Shown: positions 41,475 to 53,529 of the stretch, one piece after another | Layout of the letters: each line of letters opens with the position of its first letter | Numbering within the stretch: position 1 is the stretch's first letter | Source of the DNA: Paraburkholderia ginsengiterrae | GTDB taxonomy: Bacteria > Pseudomonadota > Gammaproteobacteria > Burkholderiales > Burkholderiaceae | Direction of reading: 5' to 3' | Length of the DNA: 64,000 nucleotides | Assembly: GCF_001645125.1 (NCBI RefSeq) | Contig: NZ_LXKA01000309.1 | Span: 1 to 64,000 of the forward strand | Notes under the pieces: model-generated | The model's input: only the letters and a program-made list of their open reading frames with translations | Told to the model about the DNA's origin: nothing | The model's database searches: none | Translations under genes and position numbers: made by a program

Positions 41475-42467
41475 TCAAGACTGTCTTGCCGTCGAGTAAG
41501 AACATAATTCTAGCAGGCTATCTTTGAAAATGGAATCGGGAAATGAAGAAATTGCTGCTGCGGCTGCCTGCGCTTCCTGTTTCGCGCACTCCAGCGTGTG
41601 ATCCAGCGCGCCGGAACGCGTGATGGCCTCGAAAATGGTGTCGAAACGGTCCGTGCCCCCGTGCTCGATCACTTCCCGCGCGAGCGTCGATTGCTCCGGC
41701 GTGCCGCGCTCGATCAGATAGATGAGCGGGAGCGTGGGCTTGCCTTCGCGCAGGTCGTCGCCGGCGTTTTTGCCCATGGATTCGGCCGTGCCGGTGTAAT
41801 CGAGCCAGTCGTCCATGATCTGGAAGGCCGTGCCGATGCGCCGGCCGAATTCCGCCGCGGCCGCCTCGGTCTTCGCGTCCGCGCCGGCCAGCACCGCGCC
41901 GAGCTGGGCGGCGGCTTCGAACAGCTTGGCGGTCTTGTAGCGGATCACCTGCATATATCGGGCTTCGTCGACGTCGGCGTCGTGCATGTTGAGCAGTTGC
42001 AGCACTTCGCCTTCGGAGATGATGTTGGTCGCCTCCGACAGAATTTCCATGACGCGCATCTTGCCCACGCCGACCATCATCTGGAACGAGCGCGAGTACA
42101 GGAAATCGCCCACCAGCACGCTCGCCGCGTTGCCGAACAGGGCGTTGGCGGTCTGGCGGCCGCGCCGCAGGTCGGATTCGTCGACTACGTCGTCGTGCAG
42201 CAGCGTGGCCGTATGGATGAATTCGACGACCGCGGCCAGCTCATGCCGGTGCCCCGTGGTCTCGCCCAGCGCGCCGGCCACCAGCAACAGCAGCGCGGGC
42301 CGCAGCCGCTTGCCGCCGGCGCTGATGATGTACTCGGAAATCTGATTGATCAGCATCACGTCGGACGCGAGACGGTGCCGTATGACGCGATTGACCTGCT
42401 GCATGTCTTCGGCGATCGGAGCGAGCAGGCTGGCGGCGTTGGAGGAGGGGATGGCGGTCGACGACAT
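41475..42467 (-). CDS. ispB: Octaprenyl diphosphate synthase IspB
   Basis: This 330-residue trans-prenyltransferase builds the C40 side chain of ubiquinone from FPP and IPP. The first Asp-rich motif is LLHDDVVDESDLRRG (about 89-103, DDVVD at 92-96) and the second is FQIMDDWLDYTG (about 213-224). GGKRLRPALLLL is the substrate site. It diverges from rplU across 237 bases. It shares the ubiquinone pathway with coq7 at 7498. Confidence 0.92.
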   Translation of the reverse strand: MSSTAIPSSNAASLLAPIAEDMQQVNRVIRHRLASDVMLINQISEYIISAGGKRLRPALLLLVAGALGETTGHRHELAAVVEFIHTATLLHDDVVDESDLRRGRQTANALFGNAASVLVGDFLYSRSFQMMVGVGKMRVMEILSEATNIISEGEVLQLLNMHDADVDEARYMQVIRYKTAKLFEAAAQLGAVLAGADAKTEAAAAEFGRRIGTAFQIMDDWLDYTGTAESMGKNAGDDLREGKPTLPLIYLIERGTPEQSTLAREVIEHGGTDRFDTIFEAITRSGALDHTLECAKQEAQAAAAAISSFPDSIFKDSLLELCSYSTARQS

Positions 42468-42621
42468 GATGGCTGAATTGGGTAGTGCCGCGAATTATAA
42501 GGCGAAGGCGGCAGTTCCGGGTCGCGGGCTGTGGCGCGGCGTATCCGCGGCTGCTGCTGGCCCGCCCGCCGGGGCGGTTTGACAGCTGCCCGGCCTCGTG
42601 CGCGGCGGCGCTCAATGAGTT

Positions 42622-42650
42622 TTGACCGAGAAGCTAACTCTATGTATAAT
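42622..42650 (+). promoter_or_regulatory. rplU-rpmA promoter
   Basis: TTGACC (42622-42627) and a perfect TATAAT (42645-42650) are separated by exactly 17 bases, 55 bases before the rplU start. It is the best sigma-70 promoter in the window and suits a highly expressed ribosomal operon. Confidence 0.85.
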
Positions 42651-42704
42651 CACGGGTTTCCGCGCGCGGTGCGTGGGAAAAATGAACACAGAGTGAGGTT
42701 CTCA

Positions 42705-43016
42705 ATGTACGCGGTCATAAAAACCGGTGGCAAGCAGTATAAAGTTGCCGTCGGCGAAAAACTTAAAGTAGAACAGATACCGGCAGACATTGACGCTGAA
42801 ATCACGCTCGACCAGGTTCTCGCAGTGGGCGAAGGCGAATCGATTAAGTTCGGTACGCCGCTGGTCAGTGGGGCTTCCGTCAAGGCTACCGTCGTGTCGC
42901 AAGGTCGTCACGCAAAAGTGACCATCTTCAAGATGCGTCGCCGGAAGCACTACCAGAAGCATGGCGGCCACCGCCAGAACTATACCGAACTGCGCATCGA
43001 CGCGATCAACGCGTAA
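42705..43016 (+). CDS. rplU: 50S ribosomal protein L21
   Basis: This 103-residue protein of the large subunit starts [23 protein letters not shown]. It ends with the basic [28 protein letters not shown], which binds 23S rRNA with L20. The frame is open before 42705 but the family start is unmistakable. rpmA follows after 25 bases. Confidence 0.97.
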   Translation: MYAVIKTGGKQYKVAVGEKLKVEQIPADIDAEITLDQVLAVGEGESIKFGTPLVSGASVKATVVSQGRHAKVTIFKMRRRKHYQKHGGHRQNYTELRIDAINA

Positions 43017-43041
43017 GCGCAACGGTTAAGGAGCAAATCAA

Positions 43042-43305
43042 ATGGCACACAAAAAGGCAGGCGGATCATCCCGCAACGGCCGCGACTCTGAATCGAAGCG
43101 TCTCGGCGTGAAGGTTTACGGCGGTCAGGCTATCAACGCCGGCGGCATCATCGTGCGTCAACGCGGCACGCGCATGCACCCGGGCGAAAACGTCGGTATC
43201 GGCAAGGATCACACCTTGTTCGCGCTGACGGACGGCCACGTCAATTTCTCGACGAAGGGCGCAGCGAAGAAGCACATGGTCAACGTCGTCCCGGCAGCAG
43301 TCTGA
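43042..43305 (+). CDS. rpmA: 50S ribosomal protein L27
   Basis: This 87-residue protein starts [20 protein letters not shown], whose N-terminal tail reaches the peptidyl transferase centre. [22 protein letters not shown] and [17 protein letters not shown] follow. The ribosome site AAGGAG lies just before the ATG. It is cotranscribed with rplU and followed by a strong terminator. Confidence 0.97.
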   Translation: MAHKKAGGSSRNGRDSESKRLGVKVYGGQAINAGGIIVRQRGTRMHPGENVGIGKDHTLFALTDGHVNFSTKGAAKKHMVNVVPAAV

Positions 43306-43334
43306 GTTTAATCAGGCACGGGCTTCAGGACCGG

Positions 43335-43369
43335 AAAAAGGCCCCGCGAAGTTCGCGGGGCTTTTTTTA
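43335..43369 (+). terminator. rplU-rpmA terminator
   Basis: The arms AAAAAGGCCCCGCGA and TCGCGGGGCTTTTTTT form a strong stem with a small loop and end in seven Ts, 31 bases after rpmA. Confidence 0.93.
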
Positions 43370-43499
43370 TTCTGGCGTTTTTCACCGGATGAACGGGCTC
43401 GAACGCGTTGTTCATACCGGCACGCCTATGCCGTCCGGTCGATTGCTCATCGCGCGGCGGGCGCGGCAAAATAGCAGTATCCATTTAGCAGCACTTTAG

Positions 43500-44660
<1,161 letters not shown>

Positions 44661-44734
44661 CAAGTTCGAGCGCCGGTCGGTGCCTGAATGGACTGCCGGC
44701 ATGCATCACGCGTCATCTTGGGAGACAGCGCACA

Positions 44735-45853
44735 ATGCGTTCGGTCATCGCAGATTCACGGCGATTGGTAGTGAAAGTCGGTTCAAGCCTTGTCACGAAT
44801 GACGGGCGCGGTCTCGATCATGCGGCTATCGGCCGCTGGGCCGCGCAGATTGCCGCCCTGCGCGCGCAAGGCAAGGAAGTGGTGCTGGTGAGTTCGGGCG
44901 CCATTGCCGAAGGCATGCAGCGGCTCGGTTGGACCAAACGGCCACGCGAGATCGACGAGCTACAGGCGGCCGCCGCCGTCGGTCAAATGGGCCTTGCGCA
45001 GGTTTACGAAAGCCGCTTTGCCGAGCATTCGATCCAGACCGCGCAGATCCTGCTCACCCATGCCGACCTAGCTGACCGCGAACGCTATCTGAACGCTCGC
45101 TCCACGCTGCTCACGCTGCTGCGTCTGGGTGTCGTGCCGATCATCAACGAGAACGACACGGTCGTTACCGACGAAATCAAGTTTGGCGACAACGACACGC
45201 TGGGCGCGCTCGTCGCGAATCTCATCGAAGGCGACGCGCTCATCATTCTGACCGATCAGCAGGGGCTCTTCACCGCCGACCCGCGCAAGGATGCGAGCGC
45301 CACGCTCGTCCAGCAGGCCGATGCCGGTGCGCCGGAGCTCGAAGCAATGGCAGGCGGCGCGGGCTCGAGCCTTGGCCGCGGCGGCATGCTGACCAAGATT
45401 CTCGCGGCCAAGCGTGCGGCCCATAGCGGCGCTAACACGGTAATCGCAAGCGGCCGCGAGGCGGACGTCCTATCGCGTCTGGCCTCGGGCGAGGCGATCG
45501 GCACGCAGTTGATCGCGCGCACCGCACGCATGGCGGCGCGCAAGCAATGGATGGCGGACCATCTTCAGGTGCGCGGCCATGTGGTGATCGACGACGGCGC
45601 CGTTGAAAAGCTGACCGAAGGCGGCAAGAGTCTGCTGCCCATTGGCGTCGTCGGCGTGCAGGGCGCGTTCGCGCGTGGTGAGGTAATTGCTTGCCTGAGC
45701 GCCGCCGGCAAGGAAGTGGCGCGTGGGCTGACCAACTACAGCAGCGCCGAAACCAAGCTGATTCAACGGCGTCCGAGTGGTGAGATCGAATCAGTGCTCG
45801 GCTACATGCTGGAGCCGGAGTTGATCCATCGGGACAATCTGGTGCTGGTCTGA
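44735..45853 (+). CDS. proB: Glutamate 5-kinase ProB
   Basis: This 372-residue enzyme phosphorylates glutamate in the first step of proline synthesis. The amino-acid kinase domain has [51 protein letters not shown] and [15 protein letters not shown]-terminal PUA domain follows ([22 protein letters not shown]). The ribosome site is GGGAGAC. It lies 74 bases after obg, a common arrangement. A strong terminator follows. Confidence 0.95.
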   Translation: MRSVIADSRRLVVKVGSSLVTNDGRGLDHAAIGRWAAQIAALRAQGKEVVLVSSGAIAEGMQRLGWTKRPREIDELQAAAAVGQMGLAQVYESRFAEHSIQTAQILLTHADLADRERYLNARSTLLTLLRLGVVPIINENDTVVTDEIKFGDNDTLGALVANLIEGDALIILTDQQGLFTADPRKDASATLVQQADAGAPELEAMAGGAGSSLGRGGMLTKILAAKRAAHSGANTVIASGREADVLSRLASGEAIGTQLIARTARMAARKQWMADHLQVRGHVVIDDGAVEKLTEGGKSLLPIGVVGVQGAFARGEVIACLSAAGKEVARGLTNYSSAETKLIQRRPSGEIESVLGYMLEPELIHRDNLVLV

Positions 45854-45884
45854 TTCACGGACCATCAAGCGCGTGTGGCCAAAG

Positions 45885-45921
45885 AAAAAGCCGTTCCAGC
45901 GGAAGCTGGAACGGCTTTTTT
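45885..45921. terminator. proB / CNP1-like gene bidirectional terminator
   Basis: A perfect 16-bp stem AAAAAGCCGTTCCAGC / GCTGGAACGGCTTTTT with a GGAA loop ends in Ts on + and also in Ts on - (A run on the left). It separates two convergent genes. Confidence 0.95.
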
Positions 45922-45950
45922 GTCGTTGATGCGCCTGGCCCGAGAAGACC

Positions 45951-46508
45951 TCAGTGGATCAAGGAACTCGCTGTGCGCTTGTAGCGGATGTTCTCGAGGA
46001 TGGCGCTCGCCTTGCCCGTGGGCATCTTGTTCGCGCACATATAGTCCTGATACAGCGCCGACTGATAAGCGTTCAACGTGCCGTTCTCAATGCGCGCGAA
46101 ATCGGTCGCGACCGATTTGTCCCAGCCGTCGTGATCGGCATTCAGGCCCGCGTACTGGCGCCATTCATAGGTGTCGCAGCGAATCCCTTCATAAATCACG
46201 TTGCGGGCGCCGCTCGGGCTCGTCACGACCACCGTAAAGCGAACTACGCCGTCCGTGCCGACGGTGAGCGAATTGCGATCGACCGCGAAATGCAGCGGCG
46301 TATTGCCGGAGACCTCGAAAGGCAGCAGATTCGCGTCTTGCGGCAGCGGCGGCAGGGTGTCCACAGGGTTTTCAACCCAGTTGCTCTGCCGGTCCAGCAG
46401 ATAGGTAAACGCGCTGTCGTCTTTATTGGTAGGTTTGCCGGCGCTCGAGCAGCCAGCCAGCAGGGCGCCGGTGGCGACGCACGCCACGACGAGAGCAAGT
46501 GCTTTCAA
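45951..46508 (-). CDS. CNP1-like family lipoprotein
   Basis: This 185-residue predicted lipoprotein has a signal peptide KALALVVACVATGALLAGC with the lipobox LAGC (Cys20). The mature part has DRQSNWVENPVDTLPPLPQDANLLPF and VIYEGIRCDTYEWRQYAG, matching the CNP1-like family whose role is unknown. The only start that fits the signal peptide is TTG at 46508, preceded by GAGGAAA at a good distance. Two further cysteines (in RCDTYEW and DYMCANK) could form a disulfide. It lies 76 bases after rppH on the same strand. Confidence 0.72.
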   Translation of the reverse strand: MKALALVVACVATGALLAGCSSAGKPTNKDDSAFTYLLDRQSNWVENPVDTLPPLPQDANLLPFEVSGNTPLHFAVDRNSLTVGTDGVVRFTVVVTSPSGARNVIYEGIRCDTYEWRQYAGLNADHDGWDKSVATDFARIENGTLNAYQSALYQDYMCANKMPTGKASAILENIRYKRTASSLIH

Positions 46509-46584
46509 TATGATTTCCTCGAAACACTGGCGCGGCTCGAGGAGCCGCGCCAGCAGAGGCGGCGTGGACAGCCGCACAGCGTTG

Positions 46585-47334
46585 TTAATTGCGCACGCCC
46601 GGGCGGAACAGCGAGCCGGCCGTTTCGTCTGCCGATTCGTCGTCGTGCTCCAGCGCGGCGCCTGTCTTGGCCGCCGACCCGGAACCCGGACCGCAATCGG
46701 ACGCGATCGTTGCGTGAACCGATGTTTCGATGCTGACGGATGTCACCGAAGTCACGGTGGTCATCGTCATTACCGTGGAATCCGGCGGACTTTCCATTGA
46801 CGACGCTATCCGGGGATAGCGCGGCCCATGATGCCCGCCAGGTTTTTCCGCACGCGGCGCAGCCCGGCGCATGAAACGGGATAGCTCCGTCAGCGCCAAC
46901 TGATACACATCCCGCTTGAACTCGATCACACAGTCGAGCGGCACCCAGTACTCATTCCAGCGCCACGCATCGAACTCAGGGTGGTCGGTCGCACGCAAAC
47001 AGATGTCGCAGTCGCGTCCAACCATCCGGAGCAAAAACCAGATTTGCTTCTGGCCGCGGTAATGACCGCGTACTTCGCGCTTGATGAACTTGTCAGGCAC
47101 CTCGTAACGCAACCAGTCGCGTGTGCGACCGATCACCTTGACGTGCTCAGGAAGCAGCCCGGTTTCTTCGTGTAACTCCCGATACATCGCTTGCACGGGG
47201 GTCTCACCATACTTGATGCCCCCTTGCGGAAACTGCCAGGAATGTTCACGGAGCCGTTTGCCCCAAAACACCTCGTTGTGCGCGTTCAAGAGGATGATGC
47301 CGACGTTCGGGCGAAAGCCTTCACGATCCAGCAT
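46585..47334 (-). CDS. rppH: RNA pyrophosphohydrolase RppH
   Basis: This 249-residue Nudix enzyme removes pyrophosphate from mRNA 5' ends, starting RNase E decay. The N-terminus is [18 protein letters not shown]. The Nudix box starts at [20 protein letters not shown] (about 38-60 in all). [30 protein letters not shown] is typical of the family. The enzyme core ends near 165. The remaining 80 residues are a Thr/Ser/Val-rich, then acidic, tail not found in E. coli RppH (176 residues). The likely -10, TATAAT on -, is at 47368-47373. Confidence 0.92.
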   Translation of the reverse strand: MLDREGFRPNVGIILLNAHNEVFWGKRLREHSWQFPQGGIKYGETPVQAMYRELHEETGLLPEHVKVIGRTRDWLRYEVPDKFIKREVRGHYRGQKQIWFLLRMVGRDCDICLRATDHPEFDAWRWNEYWVPLDCVIEFKRDVYQLALTELSRFMRRAAPRAEKPGGHHGPRYPRIASSMESPPDSTVMTMTTVTSVTSVSIETSVHATIASDCGPGSGSAAKTGAALEHDDESADETAGSLFRPGVRN

Positions 47335-47645
47335 ACAACCACCTTCGAATCCTTTAAAATTGCTTTGATTATAAACAGATAACGGGCCCGACGCACCGAT
47401 TCGCCCCAGAATGGAGCGATTCGCCGCAAAAGGCCCATGTTTGCGGTAGCCTGTCAGTCTTTCCGTGCCTTATCCCTTGTGCAAAGGCCTGGCGCGGCGG
47501 CTTCGGCGCCGCGCGCGGGCAGTGCTGTGCCAAGTGCCCGGTATCAGGCGAACCGTACCGGCTCAGGGCCGGATCTGAATCGATTTCCCCACCGTTTTCA
47601 CCTTTCGGGCGGTCCCTCCGGCGCCGCCGCTTTTGGATAATCTGA
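47335..47645. other. Divergent region between rppH and proS
   Basis: The 311 bases include TATAAT on - (47368-47373, probable rppH -10 with a poor -35) and a 7-bp hairpin CCGCAAA / TTTGCGG (47424-47446). No gene or clear proS promoter is visible; GGATAAT just before proS may be a -10, but it would give a leader of almost no length. Confidence 0.45.
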
Positions 47646-49382
<1,737 letters not shown>

Positions 49383-49394
49383 GCGGAACGGGCC

Positions 49395-49994
49395 GTGGAA
49401 TACACGTTCCTGTCCGCGACCGTTCTGCTGATTCTGATCACCGATCCGCTCGGCAACATTCCGCTCTTTATCAGTTGTCTGCGTGGAGTGTCGCCGAAGC
49501 GGCGCACGATCGTCATTCTGCGCGAGGTGGCGATCGCCTTCGCGATCCTGCTGATCTTCATGGTGGTCGGCGACGGCTTTTTACGCATGATGAGCCTGAC
49601 CGACCAGTCGCTGCGCATCGGCGGCGGGATCGTGCTGTTCCTCATCGCGCTGCGCATGGTGTTCCCGCACCCGGACGGCCCGTTCGGTGGCGACACGCGC
49701 GGTGGCGAGCCGCTCATCGTGCCGCTCGCCATTCCGGCGCTGGCCGGACCTTCCGCGCTGGCAACCGTGATGCTGCTGACCTCGCAGGCGCCCGGCAAGA
49801 TGTTCGAATGGATCGGTGCGCTCACCGTCACGATGATCGTCTGCGCGATCGTGCTGATGCTGGCGGAGCGCATTCAGGCCTGGCTCGGGGAGCGCGCCAT
49901 GATGGCCTTCGAACGGTTGATGGGTCTGGTGCTGGTGGCTATCTCGGTCGAGATGATGCTCGGAGGGATCCGGGCTTTCGTGCATCAGCTGTGA
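49395..49994 (+). CDS. MarC family integral membrane protein
   Basis: This 199-residue protein has about six membrane segments and the MarC/YhgN signatures LLILITDPLGNIPLFIS near the N-terminus and PLAIPALAGPSALATVML in the middle. The family's transport role is not established; the early link to multiple antibiotic resistance was withdrawn. The start is a GTG 12 bases after proS, so the two are probably cotranscribed. A terminator follows at 50045. Confidence 0.85.
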   Translation: MEYTFLSATVLLILITDPLGNIPLFISCLRGVSPKRRTIVILREVAIAFAILLIFMVVGDGFLRMMSLTDQSLRIGGGIVLFLIALRMVFPHPDGPFGGDTRGGEPLIVPLAIPALAGPSALATVMLLTSQAPGKMFEWIGALTVTMIVCAIVLMLAERIQAWLGERAMMAFERLMGLVLVAISVEMMLGGIRAFVHQL

Positions 49995-50044
49995 TGCTTG
50001 ATCCGGTGGGGCATTCATCCCCGTGGCAATCCATAAGTTGCCAA

Positions 50045-50076
50045 CAAAAAAGCGGCCTACGGGCCGCTTTTTTTAT
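50045..50076. terminator. marC / phosphoribosyltransferase terminator
   Basis: AAAAAAGCGGCC and GGCCGCTTTTTTT arms with a TACG loop lie between convergent genes and have T runs on both strands. Confidence 0.92.
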
Positions 50077-50120
50077 ACCTGTCCGCCTCGTGAAAGGCGA
50101 TTGGCCGCTTCCGGGAACCG

Positions 50121-50672
50121 TCACGCCCCGTCGGTCAGCGCGCGGATCGTGGGCAGGTTGCGCCAGTAACCCTTCGCGTCCATCCCGCAGCCGAACACAT
50201 AGCGGTCCGGCACTTCGAAGCCGCAGTAGTCCGGGCGCAGCGGCTTGGCCTTCGGAATGATCTTCTCGCACAGCACCGCGCTCAGGAAACGCTTCGCGCC
50301 CATTGCGAGAATACGGTCGCGGATCGCGGCCATGGTCTCGCCTTCGTCGAGAATGTCGTCGAGCACCAGCACGACGCGATCCTTCACCGACTCGGCCGGC
50401 GCCACGCGCCACTGCATCTCGTTGCCGCCCTTGGTGGTGTTGCGGTAACGGGTCAGGTGGATGTAATCGAATTCGAGCGGGAAATCGAGGTGCGGCAACA
50501 GCATGCCGGTGAACACCGCTGCGCCACCCATGACCGACAGTACAAGCGGGAAATCCTCGCTCATTTCGCTGCGGATGGCGGCCGCCATGCCGCTGATCGA
50601 CGCATTGACGTCTTTGGCCGAAACGATTTCTTCGGAGTGGCTATAGATGTGGAGGGCTTCTTCGCGGTTCAT
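50121..50672 (-). CDS. Hypoxanthine-guanine-type phosphoribosyltransferase
   Basis: This 183-residue type I phosphoribosyltransferase has the PRPP loop VLVLDDILDEGETM (101-114). SVMGGAAVFTGMLLPHL (46-62) forms the pyrophosphate loop and FDYIHLTRYRNTT the flexible loop. It should salvage purine bases to nucleotides with PRPP in the cytoplasm. The DYCGFEVPDRYVFGCGMD stretch near the C-terminus is typical of the hypoxanthine-guanine group. The exact base preference is inferred. Confidence 0.85.
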   Translation of the reverse strand: MNREEALHIYSHSEEIVSAKDVNASISGMAAAIRSEMSEDFPLVLSVMGGAAVFTGMLLPHLDFPLEFDYIHLTRYRNTTKGGNEMQWRVAPAESVKDRVVLVLDDILDEGETMAAIRDRILAMGAKRFLSAVLCEKIIPKAKPLRPDYCGFEVPDRYVFGCGMDAKGYWRNLPTIRALTDGA

Positions 50673-50763
50673 GACGTCTGACGGGCGGTAACTGTATACA
50701 TAGTGTGGGTGAGAACGGCGGCGCGCGGTACAGAATAAACCCGCACAATTCCGGAGTCAGCCG

Positions 50764-50792
50764 CGCGTTCCGTGGTTCGTGCGCGGAACGCG
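50764..50792 (-). terminator. Possible ffh transcript-end hairpin
   Basis: A 9-bp inverted repeat CGCGTTCCG / CGGAACGCG with an 11-base loop lies 22 bases after the ffh stop. No T run follows on -. Confidence 0.35.
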
Positions 50793-50814
50793 GCGCCCGC
50801 CGTCTTGGTAAAGC

Positions 50815-52182
50815 TTAGCGCATGCCGGGCAACATGCCCTTCATGCCGCGCATCATCTTTTGCAGATTGCCGCCCTTGAGCTTTTTCATCATGGTGCGCA
50901 TCTGGTCGTACTGATTCAGCATGCGGTTGACTTCCTGCACCTGCACGCCCGCGCCCGCGGCAATCCGGCGCTTGCGCGTGGCCTTGATCAGTTCCGGCTT
51001 GGCGCGCTCGAGCGGCGTCATGGAATTGATGATGCCTTCCATGCGGCGCATCTGCTTTTCGGCCTGGCCCATGTCGGCACCGGATGCGGCCTGCTGGAAC
51101 TGCGCGGGCAGTTTGTCCATCAGCGACGACAGGCCGCCCATGCCCTTCATCTGCGTCAGTTGCGCGCGGAAATCGTTGAGGTCGAAGTCGCCGCCTTTCT
51201 TGACCTTGTCGGCGAGCTTCTGCGCGGCCTGTACGTCGACGCCCTTCTGCGCTTCTTCGACGAAGGCGAGAATGTCGCCCATGCCGAGAATCCGGTTCGC
51301 CATGCGATCCGGGTAGAAAATTTCGAGGCCGTCGAGTTTTTCGGCGACGCCGACGAACTTGATCGGCTTGCCCGTCACGTGGCGCACGGAGAGCGCCGCG
51401 CCACCGCGCGAATCGCCGTCGAGCTTGGTGAGGACCACGCCGGTGAGCGGCAGCGCGTCGCTAAAGGCCTTGGCGGTGTTCACCGCGTCCTGGCCGAGCA
51501 TCGCGTCGACCACGAACAGCGTTTCGGCCGGCTTCAGCGTGCTGTGCAGCGCGGTGATTTCCTGCATCATCGCTTCGTCGATACCGAGACGGCCGGCCGT
51601 GTCGACCAGCAGCACGTCGTGATAGTGGCGCTTGGCCCAATCCACGGCGGCGCGTGCGATGTCGACCGGCTTCTGATCCGGTTCCGACGGGAAGAAATCC
51701 GCGCCGACCTGCTCGGTCACCGTCTTCAACTGCGCGATAGCCGCGGGGCGGTAGACGTCGCACGAAACGGTCAGCACCTTTTTCTTGTACTTCTCGCGCA
51801 GCAGCTTGGCGAGCTTGCCGACCGTGGTGGTTTTACCGGCGCCCTGCAGACCCGCCATCAGGATGACGGCGGGCGGCGTGACGGCGAGATTCAGCTCGAC
51901 CGCCTTGCCTTCGTAGTCGCCGCCGATGATCGCGGTCAGCTCGCGCTGCACCACGCCCACCAGCGCCTGACCCGGCGACAGGCTGCCGATGACTTCCTCG
52001 CCGAGCGCCTTTTCCTTCACCTTGGCGACGAACTCGCGCACGACGGGCAGCGCCACGTCGGCCTCGAGCAGCGCAAGGCGCACTTCGCGCAGCATTTCCT
52101 GGGTGTTCGCCTCGGTGAGCCGGGCTTCGCCGCGCAGCGTCTTGACGACGCGCGCCATCCGTTGAGTCAGATTGTCGAGCAT
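50815..52182 (-). CDS. ffh: Signal recognition particle protein Ffh
   Basis: This 455-residue SRP54 GTPase directs membrane proteins to FtsY and SecYEG. The N domain starts MLDNLTQRMARVVKTLRG. G motifs are GLQGAGKTTT (111-120), DTAGRLGIDE and TKLDGDSRGGAALS. The Met-rich M domain (after about 295) has MKGMGGLSSLMDKLP and ends GNLQKMMRGMKGMLPGMR, which binds 4.5S RNA and signal sequences. The frame opens at 52215, but MLDNLTQ at 52182 is the family start. It diverges from the CcsA-like gene with 81 bases between. Confidence 0.96.
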   Translation of the reverse strand: MLDNLTQRMARVVKTLRGEARLTEANTQEMLREVRLALLEADVALPVVREFVAKVKEKALGEEVIGSLSPGQALVGVVQRELTAIIGGDYEGKAVELNLAVTPPAVILMAGLQGAGKTTTVGKLAKLLREKYKKKVLTVSCDVYRPAAIAQLKTVTEQVGADFFPSEPDQKPVDIARAAVDWAKRHYHDVLLVDTAGRLGIDEAMMQEITALHSTLKPAETLFVVDAMLGQDAVNTAKAFSDALPLTGVVLTKLDGDSRGGAALSVRHVTGKPIKFVGVAEKLDGLEIFYPDRMANRILGMGDILAFVEEAQKGVDVQAAQKLADKVKKGGDFDLNDFRAQLTQMKGMGGLSSLMDKLPAQFQQAASGADMGQAEKQMRRMEGIINSMTPLERAKPELIKATRKRRIAAGAGVQVQEVNRMLNQYDQMRTMMKKLKGGNLQKMMRGMKGMLPGMR

Positions 52183-52263
52183 GGGGAGCGATGAACAGTG
52201 CGGCCCGGGCGGCACACGAAGCGGAAGACGTCGCGGAGCAGGGGCCTAGTGTAAACTTCGAAT

Positions 52264-53190
52264 ATGGATATTGTACTGTATGCCCTCACTGCGCTCCTCT
52301 ACGGCGGTTTAGCCGTGGCCGGCTGGCGCTCGCACCGGCACGCGGCCGTGCGCCCCATGCTAGAGAGTGTGCCGCCGGTGCCCGCCGTCGCCGGCGCGTC
52401 GGCCGCATCAGCTGCTTCGGGCATGACCACGTCGGGGCGTGCGCTGCTGTTCGTCGCGCTGCTCGCCCATGGCGTGCTGCTGCACACCACGATCTTCCCG
52501 CAGAACGCGATGGTGTTCGGGTTCGCGTTCGCGCTGTCGGCCATGTTCTGGCTCGGCGCCGGCATCTACTGGATCGAGAGCTTTTTCTTTCCGCTCGACG
52601 GCCTGCGCCTCTTGGTGCTGCCGCTCGCCGGCATCGCTTCTTTAATGCCGCTGGCGTTCAACGGCGTGCGCGTGCTGCCGTATTCGGCCGCGCCCCTGTT
52701 CAAGCTGCACTTCGTGATCGCCAATATTGCGTACGGCCTGTTTGCGATCGCGGCGCTGCACGCCGTGCTGATGCTGCTGGTCGAGCGCCGGTTGCACGCC
52801 ATGCGTGGCGGCATCGCGCAGCGTCATTCGGCCGCGGCCGGCAACGGCTGGCTGTCGGGCTGGCTCGATACGCTGCCGCCGCTTCTGACACTGGAGACGT
52901 TGCTGTTCCGCATGATCGGCGCGGGTTTCGTGCTGCTCACGCTGACGCTGGTATCGGGCATCCTGTTCAGCGAGCAACTGGTCAACCGCGCATTGCAGCT
53001 CGATCACAAGACTGTCTTCGCGATTCTTTCCTGGGTGATGTTCGGCGCGCTGCTGACCGCGCGCAAGGTATCCGGCTGGCGCGGCCGTGCGGCATTGCGC
53101 TGGGTGCTGGCATCGTTCGTCGCGTTGTTGCTGGCGTACGTCGGCAGCCGCTTTGTTTTCGAGGTGCTGTTGCACCGCGCTGTAGTGTGA
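52264..53190 (+). CDS. CcsA/YpjD-like inner-membrane protein (cytochrome c assembly family)
   Basis: This 308-residue polytopic protein has about eight hydrophobic segments. It matches the cytochrome c assembly (CcsA/CcmC) superfamily in the short YpjD form, with LHFVIANIAYGLFAIAALHAVLMLLVERRLHA and SWVMFGALLTARKVSGWRGRAALRW. The WWD haem-binding motif of true CcmC/CcsA is not evident, so haem handling is uncertain. Its place beside ffh is usual for ypjD. The short gene after it begins 9 bases downstream. Confidence 0.78.
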   Translation: MDIVLYALTALLYGGLAVAGWRSHRHAAVRPMLESVPPVPAVAGASAASAASGMTTSGRALLFVALLAHGVLLHTTIFPQNAMVFGFAFALSAMFWLGAGIYWIESFFFPLDGLRLLVLPLAGIASLMPLAFNGVRVLPYSAAPLFKLHFVIANIAYGLFAIAALHAVLMLLVERRLHAMRGGIAQRHSAAAGNGWLSGWLDTLPPLLTLETLLFRMIGAGFVLLTLTLVSGILFSEQLVNRALQLDHKTVFAILSWVMFGALLTARKVSGWRGRAALRWVLASFVALLLAYVGSRFVFEVLLHRAVV

Positions 53191-53199
53191 GTGTGTCCC

Positions 53200-53529
53200 A
53201 TGCGACAAATATTTCTGCTGATCCTGTTGTTCATCGTCGGCCAGTGGCTGGTGAAGGCGCTGCGGCGCCATGACGCGCAAACGTCCAATCGCACCGGCGC
53301 CGGTGCGAACAGCAACGCCGGAGCAAGAGGTGCGAATGGCGCGAATGGTGCCAACGGCGCCGCACGTGGCGCCGAGGCGGCGCAACTCGCCGAGCCCATG
53401 ATCCGTTGCGTCGAATGCGGCGTGCACGCGCCGAAGAGCGACTCCGTGGTGGTAGCGGGGCAGCCGTTCTGCTGCGCCGCCCACGCGCAGCGTCATAGCG
53501 CGCGACCCACGGGGCGCGACGCCCGATGA
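53200..53529 (+). CDS. PP0621 family protein (membrane anchor plus zinc-ribbon-like tail)
   Basis: This 109-residue protein has one N-terminal membrane segment (IFLLILLFIVGQWLVKAL, about 4-21) and a low-complexity spacer rich in Gly-Ala-Asn (about 34-60, with GANGANGANGA). The C-terminal cluster CVECGVHAPKS...PFCCAAHAQRH (Cys70, Cys73, Cys91, Cys92, His95, His99) looks metal-binding. Function is unknown. A GTG at 53191 is in frame, but ATG 53200 (MRQIF) fits better. The stop overlaps ampD by ATGA, suggesting coupling. Confidence 0.75.
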   Translation: MRQIFLLILLFIVGQWLVKALRRHDAQTSNRTGAGANSNAGARGANGANGANGAARGAEAAQLAEPMIRCVECGVHAPKSDSVVVAGQPFCCAAHAQRHSARPTGRDAR

